Below, in pieces: positions 22,370-35,083 of a DNA stretch of 64,000 nt. The notes beneath the pieces are model-generated. The model saw nothing but the letters and a program-made list of their open reading frames with translations. It was not told the DNA's origin and did not search any database. This stretch comes from Mucor racemosus (Eukaryota > Mucoromycota > Mucoromycetes > Mucorales > Mucoraceae). The stretch spans positions 6,634,001-6,698,000 of the forward strand of contig JAPEHQ010000001.1 of the NCBI GenBank assembly GCA_027405735.1. The letters are read 5' to 3'. A program made the position numbers and the translations under genes. Each line of letters starts with the position of its first letter. Position 1 is the stretch's first letter.

Positions 22370-24018
22370 GGTATCCCTTTCAACGTACAATATATATAAA
22401 TATATGATGTAACCAGAGTGAATGGCTGTTGGATCAATTTCCTGGTATATTTGTTTTGGGTTTGGGGGGGGGGGGAAACATGATGCAAATATTAGAAAAT
22501 ATGTATTATTAATCAAGCGTTTTTGAAGCCTAAACCTTTTTAGGGTTGTTTTTTGTCTTGAATTCTAAACTGAATAGGCTCTGTATGTGCTTTTCATATG
22601 TGCAGCATTGTTGAAAAGTAGTTTATTAGGCATAAACAGCATTCATAGTGCTTTAATCATACAAAACCGGGATTTGCTACTATTTGCTTTTAAATCACCG
22701 CTTCATAATTTTTGCTATTTCACCAAGTAAAATGATCATATAAAGTAAGCTAAGTACACAAATTAGTACCATTATGCTCTATATAGTATTATAGCATATA
22801 TGCATCAAAAGAGCGTGCTGAAAAGTACTAATATTGTATAGCTTTCAATATGTTTTTAGTAGTAAAACCGCTACAAACCGCTAATGTCGATAATTTAATT
22901 TGTTGATTTTCAAAATCCTATTTTCCCAGCCATTTTACTCAAAAAAACTGTTTTTGATCATTCTTGGCATCAAAAGAATTTCTGTATAGTCATCCTTGCA
23001 AGGTTTCAATAGGAAATTTGATTCTGTATCTTATAGTAGTTGTTTCATCTCAATTGGCAGAATATTCACTGATAAATGTAGAAAAATCATAAAAACAGCT
23101 CAACACAAGATGTCAATTTTTCACATCTAAACTTCAAAACCAAATAATTTGGTATAAAAAAGTAGAAAATGAAATAGGAGTGCATTGACATATGTATTAG
23201 TTAAAAATGCTTTTGACAAGCCGAAAAAATCCTTTAAAGTGTTTTGATCGAGCAACTCCTGTCATTGTAAAGGACAATTGACTGATTTGCATTCATGTAA
23301 AGTGTTTACTACATGTCTCTTTGACATAAAAGTACATTTCGAACTTGAAAACTCAACCAACCAAACAAAATCCTATAAAACATACGAAAGGCTATAAATA
23401 TGGGATTCTGAGTGTAGTCAGATTACGACGTGATGCGTAATTATATTGAGGAATTTATCCGCATTGTGTTTCAAACAAAATGTATCTATAAATGTATTGA
23501 GGCGCAAAAAATACATTGCTTGGGAATAGTGATGGGAACAGAAGCAACGTTGATCTTCGTGACGCCTGTTCGTCTTAGTAATCAAATGCAATGAGGATAA
23601 AAGTTAAATTTGCTTGTGCTGCGGTCTTGTTATCAAAGGTTTATTGCAGCATTGCCATGTATCATTTAACAAAGAAGAGAGAAACATCATGGGCACATCA
23701 TGGACCTAGGCAATGATTAACTAAACTGAGATGCATTTATAGTAAACCGGCTCGTAATCATGTTCTAAATGAAAGGCGTCATTGCGATCGAGTTACGACA
23801 ATAGCCTTATTTGGACAGCATTTAGGGTCATTCATGTGTGTTAGGGAGTGGATGAAATTACTAATCAAGGCAATCTTAAACTTGCCGTGTACGACCAAGA
23901 AATTATTTTATATACATACTATACATTTTATAATATAAAATAAAAAAGTATATATAGACATAACATATTTCAAGTGTTCTTTCTTTATTTCTTTACTCTT
24001 TCTATCACATTAATAAAA
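22370..24018. other. Long intergenic region before the bZIP gene
   Basis: No gene, LTR or shared repeat was recognised in about 1.6 kb. A G10 run lies near 22465. A pyrimidine-rich leader (TTCTTTCTTTATTTCTTTAC) precedes the bZIP ATG at 24019, so the last 100 bp is probably promoter and leader. Confidence 0.5.
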
Positions 24019-24827
24019 ATGGAACATCTTTTCTCTTCATATCAATCCTCTTTGGATTCACTTGTATTTGATACAGTGATTGAACCTAATAATAAACCAT
24101 TAGACATGGAAGCAAAGGCAAATCTTGAATTATGGGTATGTGATTTTATTTGATCCAAAAAAAAAAATTAATAGCAAACTTACTGATTTCTATTTTATAG
24201 ACAAATGCACAATTTACATATGATACACAACCAGGAAATGGTCGTCTTGATGAATCTATGAAATCCCCATTATCTTCGATATCGAGTCCAGCATCTACTG
24301 CTACTTCAAGTAGTAGCCCGTCAAATATAACCTATGAAAGTTTAGCAAACTATCTGGATTTCGAACTACCTCAACAACATTTAACATCACAACTTGTTGA
24401 GCAACAAAAGCAACAGCACCAACATCAACAACGACAAGCACCACAATTATTACTACCCAAGATTTCTCCTACTACAACTCTAGAAGAAATTTCTAAAGTA
24501 TTACTTTCTAATATACCCAATACAGCATCGTCTACAGCTACTATGTCTAAAATACCTATTACATCTATAACATCATCAAGTCCAGCTAAAGTGAATAAAG
24601 AAAAATCAGCAGTTGAAGAAGACAAAAGAAAGAGAAATACAGCAGCAAGTGCCAGATTTCGCATCAAAAAGAAGCAAAGAGAACAATCTATGGAAAAAAC
24701 TGTACGTGAAATGACTGAAAAATCAAGTGGATTAGAAGATCGAGTCAAAGAATTAGAACTTGAAATCAAGTTTTTAAGAGGTCTTTTGATTGAAAAGAAG
24801 CAAGAAGGCAAAGATTTTGATGCGTAG
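24019..24827 (+). CDS. bZIP transcription factor, Cys-3/MetR/Zip1-like
   Basis: Two exons, 24019-24135 and 24201-24827, giving 247 aa. The basic region at about residues 182-205 has KRKRNTAASARFRIKKKQRE, the form seen in Neurospora Cys-3, Aspergillus MetR and S. pombe Zip1. It is followed by a leucine zipper (LEDRVKELELEIKFLRGLL). Family members activate sulfur assimilation or respond to cadmium; the role here is inferred. The N-terminus starts MEHLFSSYQSSLDSLVF and the middle is rich in Gln and Ser. Without the short first exon the frame would start at 24258; the intron with GTATGT and TTTTATAG borders restores a continuous frame from 24019. Confidence 0.88.
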
Positions 24828-25559
24828 GAATTTTGCTCTTGTCAACCAACTATTATGCTATTGTTTATGAACTATTATATGCCATGTATTTATTTCTTTC
24901 TTTTTTTATTTTTATTTTTTTATTGTAAATAAACATTATTTATATGATCTTTAGATGACTATTGAAATGCAACATAATCATTATATATTTGTATTTTAAT
25001 CTTCATCTTTTCCATCTTTTTCTATATTGCTTTTGTTCCCATGAGGGATGTTCATCAATCAGCTGCCATGGTTATATAATTAAAAATGCAACCAAAAGAT
25101 AAGATGTAAATTGACTCTTTCCCGAGTTAACTTGCAGGATGTACAGTACCATCCTATTGTTCTTGATGTTTGAAACTCCTTTACCATGCCTATATAAATA
25201 ATAATCACATTATAAAAAAAATTGGCATGGGGTTCATATTCGATTAAACCGAGAAAAAAACAGCGCTGTTAAGAGCTTAAATTATTTATCCTACTATAAA
25301 ATGAAGCGATGAAAAACAAACATTAAATGCAAATGAGAATATTTGTTTTGATATCAAAAATTGTGCTTGCGTACGAGTGTAAAGCGCCATTCTCATGGAT
25401 CTGACAAACAAAATTACAAAGAACAATACAATACTTGATTATCATTATTGTTTATTCTATATCCGTTATATTGAGAAATACAATAGATAAAATGTTTATA
25501 TATATATATACGTAAAAGATACTTACGAACACCAAATGTTGTAAAATACCATTTTCAAA
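24828..25559. other. Intergenic region, nothing recognised
   Basis: Downstream flank of the bZIP gene and upstream flank of the Ytp1-like pseudogene. It contains AATAAACATT at about 24927, a candidate poly(A) signal for the bZIP gene, and a TA repeat near 25497-25511. No coding frame is supported. Confidence 0.5.
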
Positions 25560-27297
25560 AGAGAAATAGCAACACATCACATATCAACGATAATCAGGTA
25601 CAGCAAACGAGAACTCTTGCAATCGAAGATTATCTACGAAATGCACATTTTACTGATAAATCTGTTTCATTAGAAACTTTCTGCCAATCCGATATGCTGC
25701 ATTTCATGCAACATTTTCATTCTACTCTCACGTAGCATTCATGATTATTGGTTTCTAGTGCTTAATGCCAATAAGAATCATGCTTAGTGTTGCAAAATCT
25801 AGTTTGCATGTACAAATTCAAAGTTTAACCGTAGTGTTTGTCATGTTTCTTTGGTAAATTTTGTGGTTATAATGCTCCTCACCTACATCAAGGAAACATA
25901 CACCATTCTCCTGGTTGAGTACTCTTTGCTTTGGTTATCACTCAAGTTGTAGGAGGCTTTGTATGCAAAATCTCCAATGCCATTAAAAGCCATGTTACTT
26001 AAAGCGACGGATTTGAAACTATCGGTCTCGTCAATTAATCATCATCATAATATTCCGCTGGCTCTGAAAGAAGTAATAACATTGTATCCGAATCCACAGT
26101 GCATGATAATCATGACAATATGTCTTTTGAAGATGAATCTATAACTTATATTGAGTCTAAAGTCCTTTTGTCTTACTCTTCAAACAAAAAGATGCCTTTT
26201 ACAAAACGTATTATGATTGCTATTCTACCTTTTATTTCAAATTTTGTCAAGAGAGCATTTGAAGCAGCTGCAGACAATCGATTTACAAACACTTTTCGTC
26301 GTATTTTCCACCAATATTTAAGCCATGTCTTTGTTCTGTTGATTTTCACTCAGACTATTAGCGGCATGGTGGTTTATCATGGTGTTTATCGGTAAGTTTT
26401 CTTTTTAATATTTTGTGGGCAATTATAAACATTAATCGTTCTATAAGTAACGGTCGGGAAATCTTTGGTTGTATTGCTCATTTAATCAAGAGTGATATAT
26501 TCTTTTGGTACGGCATTGTCACATTTGCTCGATATCTCGGTTCTTTTGCAGATAAAGGTTGGGCATGGAATTGTGCTCCAAATGGAAGCAATTTTAGTTT
26601 TGAACTGGTTGAATGCTATCTCATTTTTGTTTATGGTATTACCAATACTTTGATGGATCATTTTGGTCAAGATGATGTCTGGACTCATAAAGATTTGGAA
26701 CATGCTAATTTAGCTTTCATGTTCTGGTGGGCTGGATTGCTTGGTATTCTTACTGAAAACCGTACTGTTCGTAGAATTCTCGAAAAGTCAATGCCTAGTA
26801 CTCCTTATGATGATGATGAGGAGCCTACAACTAGCATGGACAAAAAACGTAGTAAACGTTTCAAGAAACAAGATACTTTGATAAAATTTAATCCTATCCC
26901 TATATTGACTATTTTAATGACAGGCATCTCAATGGGTAATTATCATCAAGACAGTATCTATTCTAGTAGAGTTCATTATCTTTGGGGTTTACTTATTTCT
27001 GCTGCTGCTATTTGTCGTATCATCACCTATATCACTTTGTTTAGATGTCCTCCTAAAAATAGAAAACCTAGCCATCCTCCAAGTGAAGCTGTTGGTGCTT
27101 CTTTATTAGTATGTAGTGCAATTTTGTTTATGGTTTCCAATGCAGGTACCATATTATGGCTTTGACCTAATGCTGTCGATCCCATGCTCCTTTTGAACCC
27201 CACTGTCTCTTTCACTTCAATGATTCTTTCATATGTAGCTTTTCTTGTTCTAAAAGCTTGGACTATAAACCCGGAGACTAATAAACGTAATATATAA
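25560..27297 (+). pseudogene. Ytp1-like membrane protein, broken
   Basis: The C-terminal half is well kept: 26138-26391 joined across a GTAAGT...ATAAG intron to 26448-27165. It shows membrane segments and the Ytp1 motifs FARYLGSFADKGWAWN, ELVECYLIFVYGITN, DLEHANLAFMFWW, LTGISMGNYHQ-type and RVHYLWG. Upstream, decayed sequence still matches the N-terminal DUF2427 region (HVAFMIIGF, LMPIRIMLSVAKSSLH, then YNAPHLHQGNIHHSPG and VLFALVITQVVGG). It is interrupted by a TAG, a frameshift near 25855, a TGA near 25915 and three TAA codons. At the end, TGA at 27163-27165 is followed by 43 codons that continue the expected last helix (NPTVSFTSMILSYVAFLVL). A shortened protein from an internal Met cannot be excluded. 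Confidence 0.75.
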
Positions 27298-27797
27298 ACC
27301 GTTAGAGGTACAATAAGAAGCAAAGACAGCAATTCGATAATGGAGGGAATGATAAAGTGGTAGACGAAGATGAACATTAAGTTTTGCTTTTTGGTTTGGT
27401 CTCCCACTTGCAGTTACATATTTATTATTTATTAATACATATTTTTTTACAACAAAATCACATGAGATCAGGAAGTTTTTGTGCAGAATATATTTCGGTA
27501 TAGATAGCAGTAGCCTGTATATATTTATTACATCACTTGACTAAATCAAGCCAACCGAAAAAACTCTTTCATCATGCAGTACTATACCCATGCCTGAGGT
27601 TGAGAGTTTGGAAATGTAATAGCTTGATAAGGGCTTGCAAAGAAATACATACATACGAGCGTTGCAAACAAAAAAAAATACAAATAATTTTCAGCGTATT
27701 TTAACCCAAAATTATATTAAACTGTTCGTTAAATATCGAGTAAAAAATCTTTGAAATCACTGTGAAAAATATGCTAAAAATACTATAAAGTATATAC
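27298..27797. other. Intergenic region, nothing recognised
   Basis: About 500 bp downstream of the Ytp1-like pseudogene. No coding frame or repeat partner in the window was seen. Confidence 0.4.
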
Positions 27798-28080
27798 TGT
27801 AATGATCTATGACCTTGGCCAAATGTTATGGTCAAAATAATAAGCTAATGATATGATTTTTAATATTGGAGATCGGGTGAACATTGGTTGAAGGAAGGTT
27901 GGTGTTCTTATTTGTAAGTTAGGTATTTATTAAAAGGAAATAAGTAAGGACGTAAAGAGAAAGAAAGGCAGATAATCCTATAAGAAATTATGAAATGATT
28001 TCGTTGTAGTATTTTTATAGGACCATTTGAGATAAGCATTACTGTTGTGAATTATTATAGTGATAATTTGATTCATTACA
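27798..28080. mobile_element. Possible LTR-like element with TGTAATGA/TCATTACA ends
   Basis: A 283-bp segment starts TGTAATGA and ends TCATTACA, an 8-bp inverted terminus with TG/CA ends. No matching target duplication and no second copy were found, so the call is weak. Confidence 0.3.
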
Positions 28081-28149
28081 CCATATAAACTAGGCAAAGA
28101 AGTGAGCGCCTCCATCTCCCCATCCCTACAACAACTCAAGAAGGCTTAA

Positions 28150-28260
28150 ACTTTAAAAATCTGTGCATGATCCCTAGACGTAGCTACCATTGCAATGGGA
28201 GCTCATTTGGATCCATAATAGTTGAAAACTGGTGTGTTTACTGGCCTTAGAGTAACGGAG
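28150..28260 (+). repeat. Dispersed repeat R4, copy 3
   Basis: It contains CATTGCAATGGGAGCTCATT and TTGGATCCATAATAG in the same order as the copies at 9155 and 13925. It directly precedes R2 copy 2. Confidence 0.4.
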
Positions 28261-28267
28261 TAACTAG

Positions 28268-28790
28268 TAAAATACGTGTAAAAATCTGAAACATTAGCAC
28301 TGAAAAAGTTATACTAACTGCAAAAATTAGGATATTTTTGGATACTCATTTTTGGATTAAAGCTGAGTATCTCAGGTACATTGGCATATAATTTTTTCCT
28401 GATGTTATTTAGTGAAAAAAAAAGTATAGTAAATGAAAAGTTGAATCCAGTTTTTAAAGAAATCGCAGCGGATTTTACGTGCTTGTAAGTCTTTCGTGAA
28501 ATGAAAAATAAATTTAGAAATAGGTAGCATAATGCGACCAAACCATATGTATCCAGCAGTGCCCAAGGAATATTCTAAAAAGTATTTAGTGCAAGGTTTG
28601 TTGTAGAAAAGAGGGCGCGCTCCGATATTGAAGATTGAAAACTATGAAAATTCAAATTTTGCTCAAGCAGGTGCCTACAAAAGAAAAAATATCGGATTCG
28701 TTTTAGCTTATGGAGCGTAACTTTTACTGAGTGTAGCAGTGCAGGTAAATAAAATTCATCAATTATAAAATATAACATAAAAAAAATTAT
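28268..28790 (-). repeat. Dispersed repeat R2, copy 2
   Basis: It aligns with 43455-43965. On the minus strand the frame at 28314-28541 and the one before it at 28575-28778 encode a decayed peptide shared with the other copies: VALCYLFLNLFFISRKT, FFSLNNIRKKLYANVPEI and SIQKYPNFCS. The plus strand carries GAGGGCGCGCTCCGATATTG, a motif also seen in R3. No known domain was recognised. Confidence 0.5.
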
Positions 28791-29403
28791 ATTTATTTTA
28801 TAAAATCACATCTTATTTGGTTATTAAAAACCATTAAAGATTATGGAGTGTAATTTTTTAGCTTCTATAATAAAAAAAATATAAAAAAAGTTTCTTACTA
28901 TAAGATGTTCCTAAAAGGAATAAATTCAATTAGAAAGATTAAATCTCGGTACATTGTAACAACAAAGGCTACTATAGTACTTACAATACCCCCCCCCTCA
29001 TCCATTCTATCTCGTCTGCATGTGAGTATCATGTTGATGTATTAGCAAGTAGACCTAGCAACATTTCCGTTACCAAGCCTAGCTCACAAGTAAAGGTTCT
29101 CAAGCCGAAGCTTTATTAGTATTTATATCTGTTTTATGTTTGATTTATGAAATTAAGCATTTAGAGCAGGTACGACTTGCCAAAGCGCTTTGAAATCAAG
29201 TATATCCAATTTTTGCATCGTATTGCAAACTCATGTGAAACTTTACTACCCAAACATTGAAATTACGCAATGCATGCCCAAATTATTTTGCAATACACTG
29301 TGTAAATGTAATAATTAAGCCATAGGATTGTAAGCTTTAGATTGCGCTTCATTTCTTTAAGATATATCAATTCTATTGAAAACCGTAGCTCCAAGTATCA
29401 GGA

Positions 29404-29902
29404 GTGTGCAAAAGACCAAAGAAAAAAAGCGGAGGTATGATCTCTGATTTGCACGAAACATATCATAAAAGAGTTGAATATCTATATTCTAGCGCTGAAA
29501 ATAAGTTTGTAAACTTGAAATTTGCATCAACTTCTCTAGAGAGATGCTGCATGGTATTTTTGTATATATACATGAGCGCTTCGCTTGTTGAAAACTAAAT
29601 CAAACTATCTTATCATTAGCGAATTCTTTAATCATGAGTTGAGAAACCATCATAAATATTTACCTCGTATATGGCTTGACTTTACCATTTCAGGCCCTTT
29701 ACGATATATTTATAGTTTGTATATATGTTTGGTGTATCAAATGTTTGCTAGTCATCTGTGCTTGCTTGGCAAGCTTTTCGTTTGTCTAAATTTAGATAAA
29801 CAAATATCATTTCGTATAAATTTTCTATTTAAGATACTATTTTTAAGGCTTCATTTGAAGAAAACTTCTATTCTCTTAAGCCCTTGTGTACGACAAACAT
29901 AA
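29404..29902 (+). pseudogene. Unrecognised decayed coding sequence
   Basis: Two overlapping frames (29404-29598 and 29585-29902) have protein-like composition. The first contains ISDLHETYHKRVEYLYSSAE and then SLERC; the second is hydrophobic (RYIYSLYICLVYQMF). The LHxxYHxxVxxLY pattern followed by a Cys recalls the middle homology region of fungal Zn2Cys6 regulators, but the resemblance is weak. No zinc cluster is nearby. It may be a fragment or chance. Confidence 0.25.
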
Positions 29903-30439
29903 CTTTGTATTTCTTGTAATGAGCCTTATATTGTTATAACGCAACCGCAAAGTCCGTTTATAGAAAAAATACCCAAATGGGCTGATTTAACAAACCACTT
30001 TAAACCTTGACAACTTGATGATAAGCATATTTCCAATGGCCAAAAGTGTTATTTTTATGTAAAAAACCCCTGGTTTGACTTTATATTGGTTTGACAAAGA
30101 CTAAGAAAGTTTTCATAAACCTAAAACACCAAAACAATGACAATATAACTAAAATCGCGTATGTTACACGAGGCGAGGAATCATGTTGCGATCATCATTG
30201 CTGAATAAATAATGGCTATTTTAGGAAGAATGTCTACATAATTGTTGGGTAAACATGCTAGATATCAATTAACTGCATTTACAAGATGTAGAAACCATAA
30301 ATACTTTATGTATTATGTAAAGAAATGGATGAATTTATTTAATCAGAAATTTAAAAATATAGATAAATAGATGTACACATATGCAGGTGATAAAGATGAT
30401 GCAGGTAATATGCTTGTCAAGATGGGGGGTTTTTTTTTC

Positions 30440-30949
30440 TTAGTCATAATTACCAGGGACAACTCTTGCACAACCATAAGTTGAAATACCCAGTTTACAA
30501 TCAGATTGTTTTTCACAACAGCGAATACAGAAAACGTTGGCATCAGGCTCAATCAAGTTGACAAAGTATTTGTAGCCATTACAAGTTGCGGAATCAATGT
30601 CCAAATTATCATATTGTCCTCCACCATCACTGGAGCTAAGTTGATATGCAGATCTATCAATGGTGCCAGTGATTTGAGCATAATCAGATGTATCTAAATA
30701 ATGTGCAGTTTTGATGAAACCAGTAGGAAAAACTTGTCCTCCAAGAGAGGCATTTGTACAGAAAGGGATGCCATTATTTTCTGTTGCTCCAACATCATCT
30801 CCAGCTTTAGGTGGCATAAAAGAACAGAAAGCAGCTTCTGATTTAACTTGGATTTCATAGGTGGGTGCACGTCTTTGAAAAGCAGGTAGAGCATTAGAGA
30901 CAGTAGCAAATAAGGCCAAAGCGGTAGTAGTCAAGAGAAGAAACTTCAT
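30440..30949 (-). CDS. Small secreted cysteine-rich protein
   Basis: Single exon of 169 aa. The N-terminus MKFLLLTTTALALFATVSNA is a clear signal peptide, followed by an RR dipeptide at about residues 27-28 that may be a processing site. The mature part contains eight Cys (FCSFMPPKAGDD, FCTNAS, TCNGYKYFVNLIEP, FCIRCC, DCKLG, YGCARVVPGNYD). Similar short secreted proteins with the FLPPKxGDD, FIKTAHY and YVQxTGxID blocks occur widely in fungi; their function is unknown to me. I chose the Met at 30949 because it begins the signal peptide; an upstream in-frame Met would add 94 residues of unlikely composition. TATA-like sequence lies about 75 bp upstream. Confidence 0.85.
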   Translation of the reverse strand: MKFLLLTTTALALFATVSNALPAFQRRAPTYEIQVKSEAAFCSFMPPKAGDDVGATENNGIPFCTNASLGGQVFPTGFIKTAHYLDTSDYAQITGTIDRSAYQLSSSDGGGQYDNLDIDSATCNGYKYFVNLIEPDANVFCIRCCEKQSDCKLGISTYGCARVVPGNYD

Positions 30950-32521
30950 TGTAAATAAATAAATATAAATATATATTATTGTTAATGTTGAAATTATTCC
31001 TGTTCCTGTCAACAATTCCCCTCTTTTTATATACAAATGCATTTTTCGTTGATTTATGTTGGCGCCCAGGAGATGATTATAGCAATTGTCATCATAACAA
31101 TACTTTAATGGGCTTTGATCTATTTTGAGATTATGTATGTATAATACGGAAGGTCTAAATGTATCATATGTAAAACTATTGTCGGTCGGTTGCATGTACG
31201 ACACTAGCAAAAACTTTATTTCTATATACAATAAATCTATTTATGAACATAAAACTACTAAAAATAATGATTCTAAAGACTAAACACTTTACAGTAAAGA
31301 TTCTGTCGTAAAATTGCAACACGACATTGGATAATCAGTTTTTAGTGGATAGCTTGTAGAAGATTCAAATACCAGCAAAAACCATTCATCATTCGAATGC
31401 AGGTCAATAAATAAGAATAGTAGCGCTATCATGCATGTCCGAACTCTAGATTTCAATAGATGCATGTCAAACTCTTAAAACAAATGTCGTAATTTGTAAT
31501 TTTAATTTTCGTATTTGCAAGATCATTACGTTATCTCAACATACATATTATGTATTATTATCATGTATTTAATCCTAACTTTGTTATATAATTCTACGTA
31601 TTACCAGTCAGATAATACAATAAATTAAGGAATAGACCTAGTTTATCACCAGTAAATCCTGACGATGAGGGAGGAAATCGGTATTTAAGCCCAGGAAAAC
31701 GTTTCGTAACTGTTTAAAAAGTTATTTCAAGTGCCTGTTGATAGCCAAATACATATTTGTTATTCAATATCATGCGCATACATATAAGTTTGATGTTTGC
31801 ATTTTTCGTTGTTGTAAAAATAAAGGATAGCTGTTTAAACTATCACTTGATTTTTGAAGGGATTTCAAATTAGCCTTACTCAATAAACTGCTGTTTACTT
31901 GAACACTTAAAAATGCATGAATTATTTGTTCTAAATATTCATCAAATTAAAAAGTTTACTATATCTAAAATTTCATTTGAAAGGGGACGAAAATGGTAGA
32001 GAGTGATGTCTATAGTGCCTGAGATGAAATACCAATAGATAGCCGCTATACCTTGTACGTGCTTAAAAAGCTCACTCCCTTTTTAGTGTCTGTTTCTTTG
32101 AATGAACTAAGCTTGGTAAAGATGGATATAGTCTAACAAGTTGAGTGACTGAACCAAAGATTTATAAGCCAAGTTTCAATATCTTTTTTGCAAGAAAGAG
32201 TGAAAATACAGTATAAAATAGAGGCGAATTCAACAATATTTCATTAGTTATTACACATGTGTTTTCAAATTCCTATAATTTGATTTCATATATCGTATAA
32301 CGTTTGATATAAAAGTAGTAGAAGTGCGTATACAAATTTACTGCAAATATTAGAAAACCAGACCATTACACAAATCATCAAATTGAGTAATGAATGGAAA
32401 AAAAATCAAGGGCTGAAGACCTTGTACAATGTACAATTTCACCACTTTTTAAAAATGACCCCCAACATTTTGCATGAATTAGTTTTCTTTGCTCCACTCT
32501 TCTATACTTTTATCACAACAA
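30950..32521. other. Intergenic region, promoter of the secreted-protein gene
   Basis: The right edge of the secreted-protein gene promoter lies here, with TATATAAAAAG (minus strand) near 31025-31035. The remaining roughly 1.4 kb shows no coding frame or repeat partner in the window. Confidence 0.5.
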
Positions 32522-35083
32522 ATGACTATTGAATTAAATACTATAAGCTATCTACTTTTAACAGCAATCTTTAGTGCATCAACAATTATTGCAATTAAAA
32601 ATGGAAAAAATCCTGATGTTCATCCTCTGGTATTGAATAATCAAGGTGAATATTCACCTTTGAGATATCCAGGGGAAAGTGCAATTATCAAATCAAAAGC
32701 TTATCCAAATGGTGCACCTCAACTATCAACCATGGATCGATCTATTAATACTTTGAGCGACGTATATCAAGTCGCGTTAAACAAATACAAAAACAAACAA
32801 TTTCTTGGTGCCCGAAACTTGACCAAGAAAGACGTTATTTGGGTAAATTAAACAAATAGATAATATACACACAATCTAATATCATCTGAATAGCATATGT
32901 ACGGTAAATATCGCAATTTTCTCAATCCAATTGTGCGTTTGTCATTCTTATTGTATAAATTTTAGATGGAACACATGAAATAATTCAACGTATCTATTCT
33001 GGACTAGTTAAAAGAGCCAAATTAGAGCCATGTACTGAAAGGGAATCCTCCTTTGTGGGAATATATACTTCCAATTCCCCAGGTAAATCAAAAAAATCGT
33101 ATTAGTATATACTTAAACTAACTGTTAGTTTTTTTTATGGGGATCTTTAGACACGTTTTGCATTGAAATGGGTAAATAAAATCAACTATATTCTCAATTA
33201 TTAAGAGAAATTAACCACTATTTTATAGCTTGTCATTGGGGTGGTCTAGTGACAATACCTATAGCCGCTCAGGCCACATCATCACATATAGTGCACGTGG
33301 TTCGCAACACAAAGCTAACAACTTTGGTGATTGACAAAACTCATTTAGAATACATTCTACGATTAATTGAAGGAACCAGCATAACACATATTATAATCAT
33401 TGGAGATGGAGAACAAGATTATTCAGAGCAAGAAAAGTATTTTGGATGTAATATAACATGCCTGAATCGGTTAAAGAATATTGGAAAAGAACATCTTATC
33501 GATAAATCTGAGAAAATTAGTAAGGATATCACACATCTTGTTGTTAAAGTATGCATGACTCAACCGACATTCAACGCCAGCAACTGATTCCATCGCAAGC
33601 ATATACTACAGTAATAATCCACGAAAAATTGTAAGCGCAGCCAATAATCATTTGATAGATCATATTATCTAATAAAGGGTTTGTAGATAACAAATGCCAA
33701 TGACCAGGAAGACGACGACAGGTCACTTGGGGTAGTATTAACACACAAGGTATGCAATGTTTGTGCTAACGAAATAGCAGTTTTTAATGTATTTTCTGTA
33801 TACAGAATCTGATTTCCGCCATATGTAAGTATGAAAATAGCTATAAAACCAAAAACCTTCTATATAATGCATTTGTTGAATCAAAATAGCAAACAATCTT
33901 GTTCATACACCATCTAGCCACAAGATCACGTCAAAAGACATACTGATGCATAGTTTTTCTATAGGTATAATTACATAAACCAATCAATTGCACAATATAA
34001 AACTAATGAGTACAATTAGATAATGTATTGGGCTATGCACTTCAAGTAGCTACATGTTATGTAGGAGGATCAATTGTCTTTGAAGACAAGGTATTATTAA
34101 ATGAATTCAATCTGGATGTCTCAACTGTACTATTGGCAATCAAGGATTTGAAACCAACTGTATACGCAAGGTGAAAATAAATATGTCTTATTTTGTATGT
34201 AGTGTATATACTCATATTTCAATGTACATAGCGGTGGTCCGTTTTTAAAGCAGATACAAAAACTGGTCGTTAATAAATATGGTAATTCTTTCCTCTTTCA
34301 ACGAGGTTTGGATAGAAAAGACAGATATCACAAGGAAGGCAGATTAGTTTCAGATTGCATATACGATATGCTTGTATTTCGAGATATAAGGCAACAGTTA
34401 TTTGGTGGCAGTATTCGTATTATTTATATGGATGATGATGATACACCCAAAGTAGATCTTGGTTCGTTTTACAGGTCAATTTTAGGTGCTCAAATACTCA
34501 AAACATTCAGTCGACCAGAAACTAGCTCTAATATGATGACCACTGTTGTTTTTGATTACGCATTAGATAAAAGGGTTGTTGGCCCGCCATTAGCCTCAAT
34601 ACATGCCAAACTGGTTGATATGGAAAAAGAAGGATATACAGCCGAAGATCTTCCAAATCCAAGAGGTGAAATCCATGTACGTGGTAATACAGTGTTTGCG
34701 GGTTATTGGAACAATCTGCCTGCTACGTTGGATACTATAAATCCAGATGGGTGGTATTCAACGGGAATGGTTGGCGAACTTTTGCCTAATGGAAGTATAC
34801 TATTACTGGAACCATCAAGATAATTTGCATTAATAAATACTATGTCCAATTTTTGTTAAATATTATCAGAAACACGTGTTTGAGCAGATGAAATATATAC
34901 CTTGGAATATGCTACATGTGTCTATAATTCCGTATATTTTGTATTATGATGGGGTTTAATATTCTAGTTTATAAGGACGTGATGCCTTATTTGACCATAC
35001 TTCTCGAGGATATTGTGTATAACCATATGCAAAAAGCTAAAACATATCAAATTGAGGATTTGGTCAGACTGTTAACCTCATAA
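32522..35083 (+). pseudogene. Long-chain acyl-CoA synthetase-like gene, decayed
   Basis: Recognisable exon pieces lie at 32522-32842, 32966-33082, 33151-33171, 33229-33548, about 33585-33625, and 34020-34823, with a C-terminal remnant to 35083. Kept features include an N-terminal hydrophobic segment, STMDRSINTLSDVYQ, FVGIYTSNSP, ACHWGGLVTIPI, GVVLTHK, VGPPLASIHAKLVDM, PRGEIHVRGNTVFAGYW and DGWYSTG. Loss is clear. Exon 1 to exon 2 is out of phase by one base. The P-loop (SGTTGxPKG) reads YYSNNPRKI. The YGQTET motif is FSRPETSS, and the catalytic Asp of STGD is Met. The adenylate-forming C-terminal domain follows a stop. Such enzymes activate fatty acids with ATP and CoA; this copy should not. 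Confidence 0.7.
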
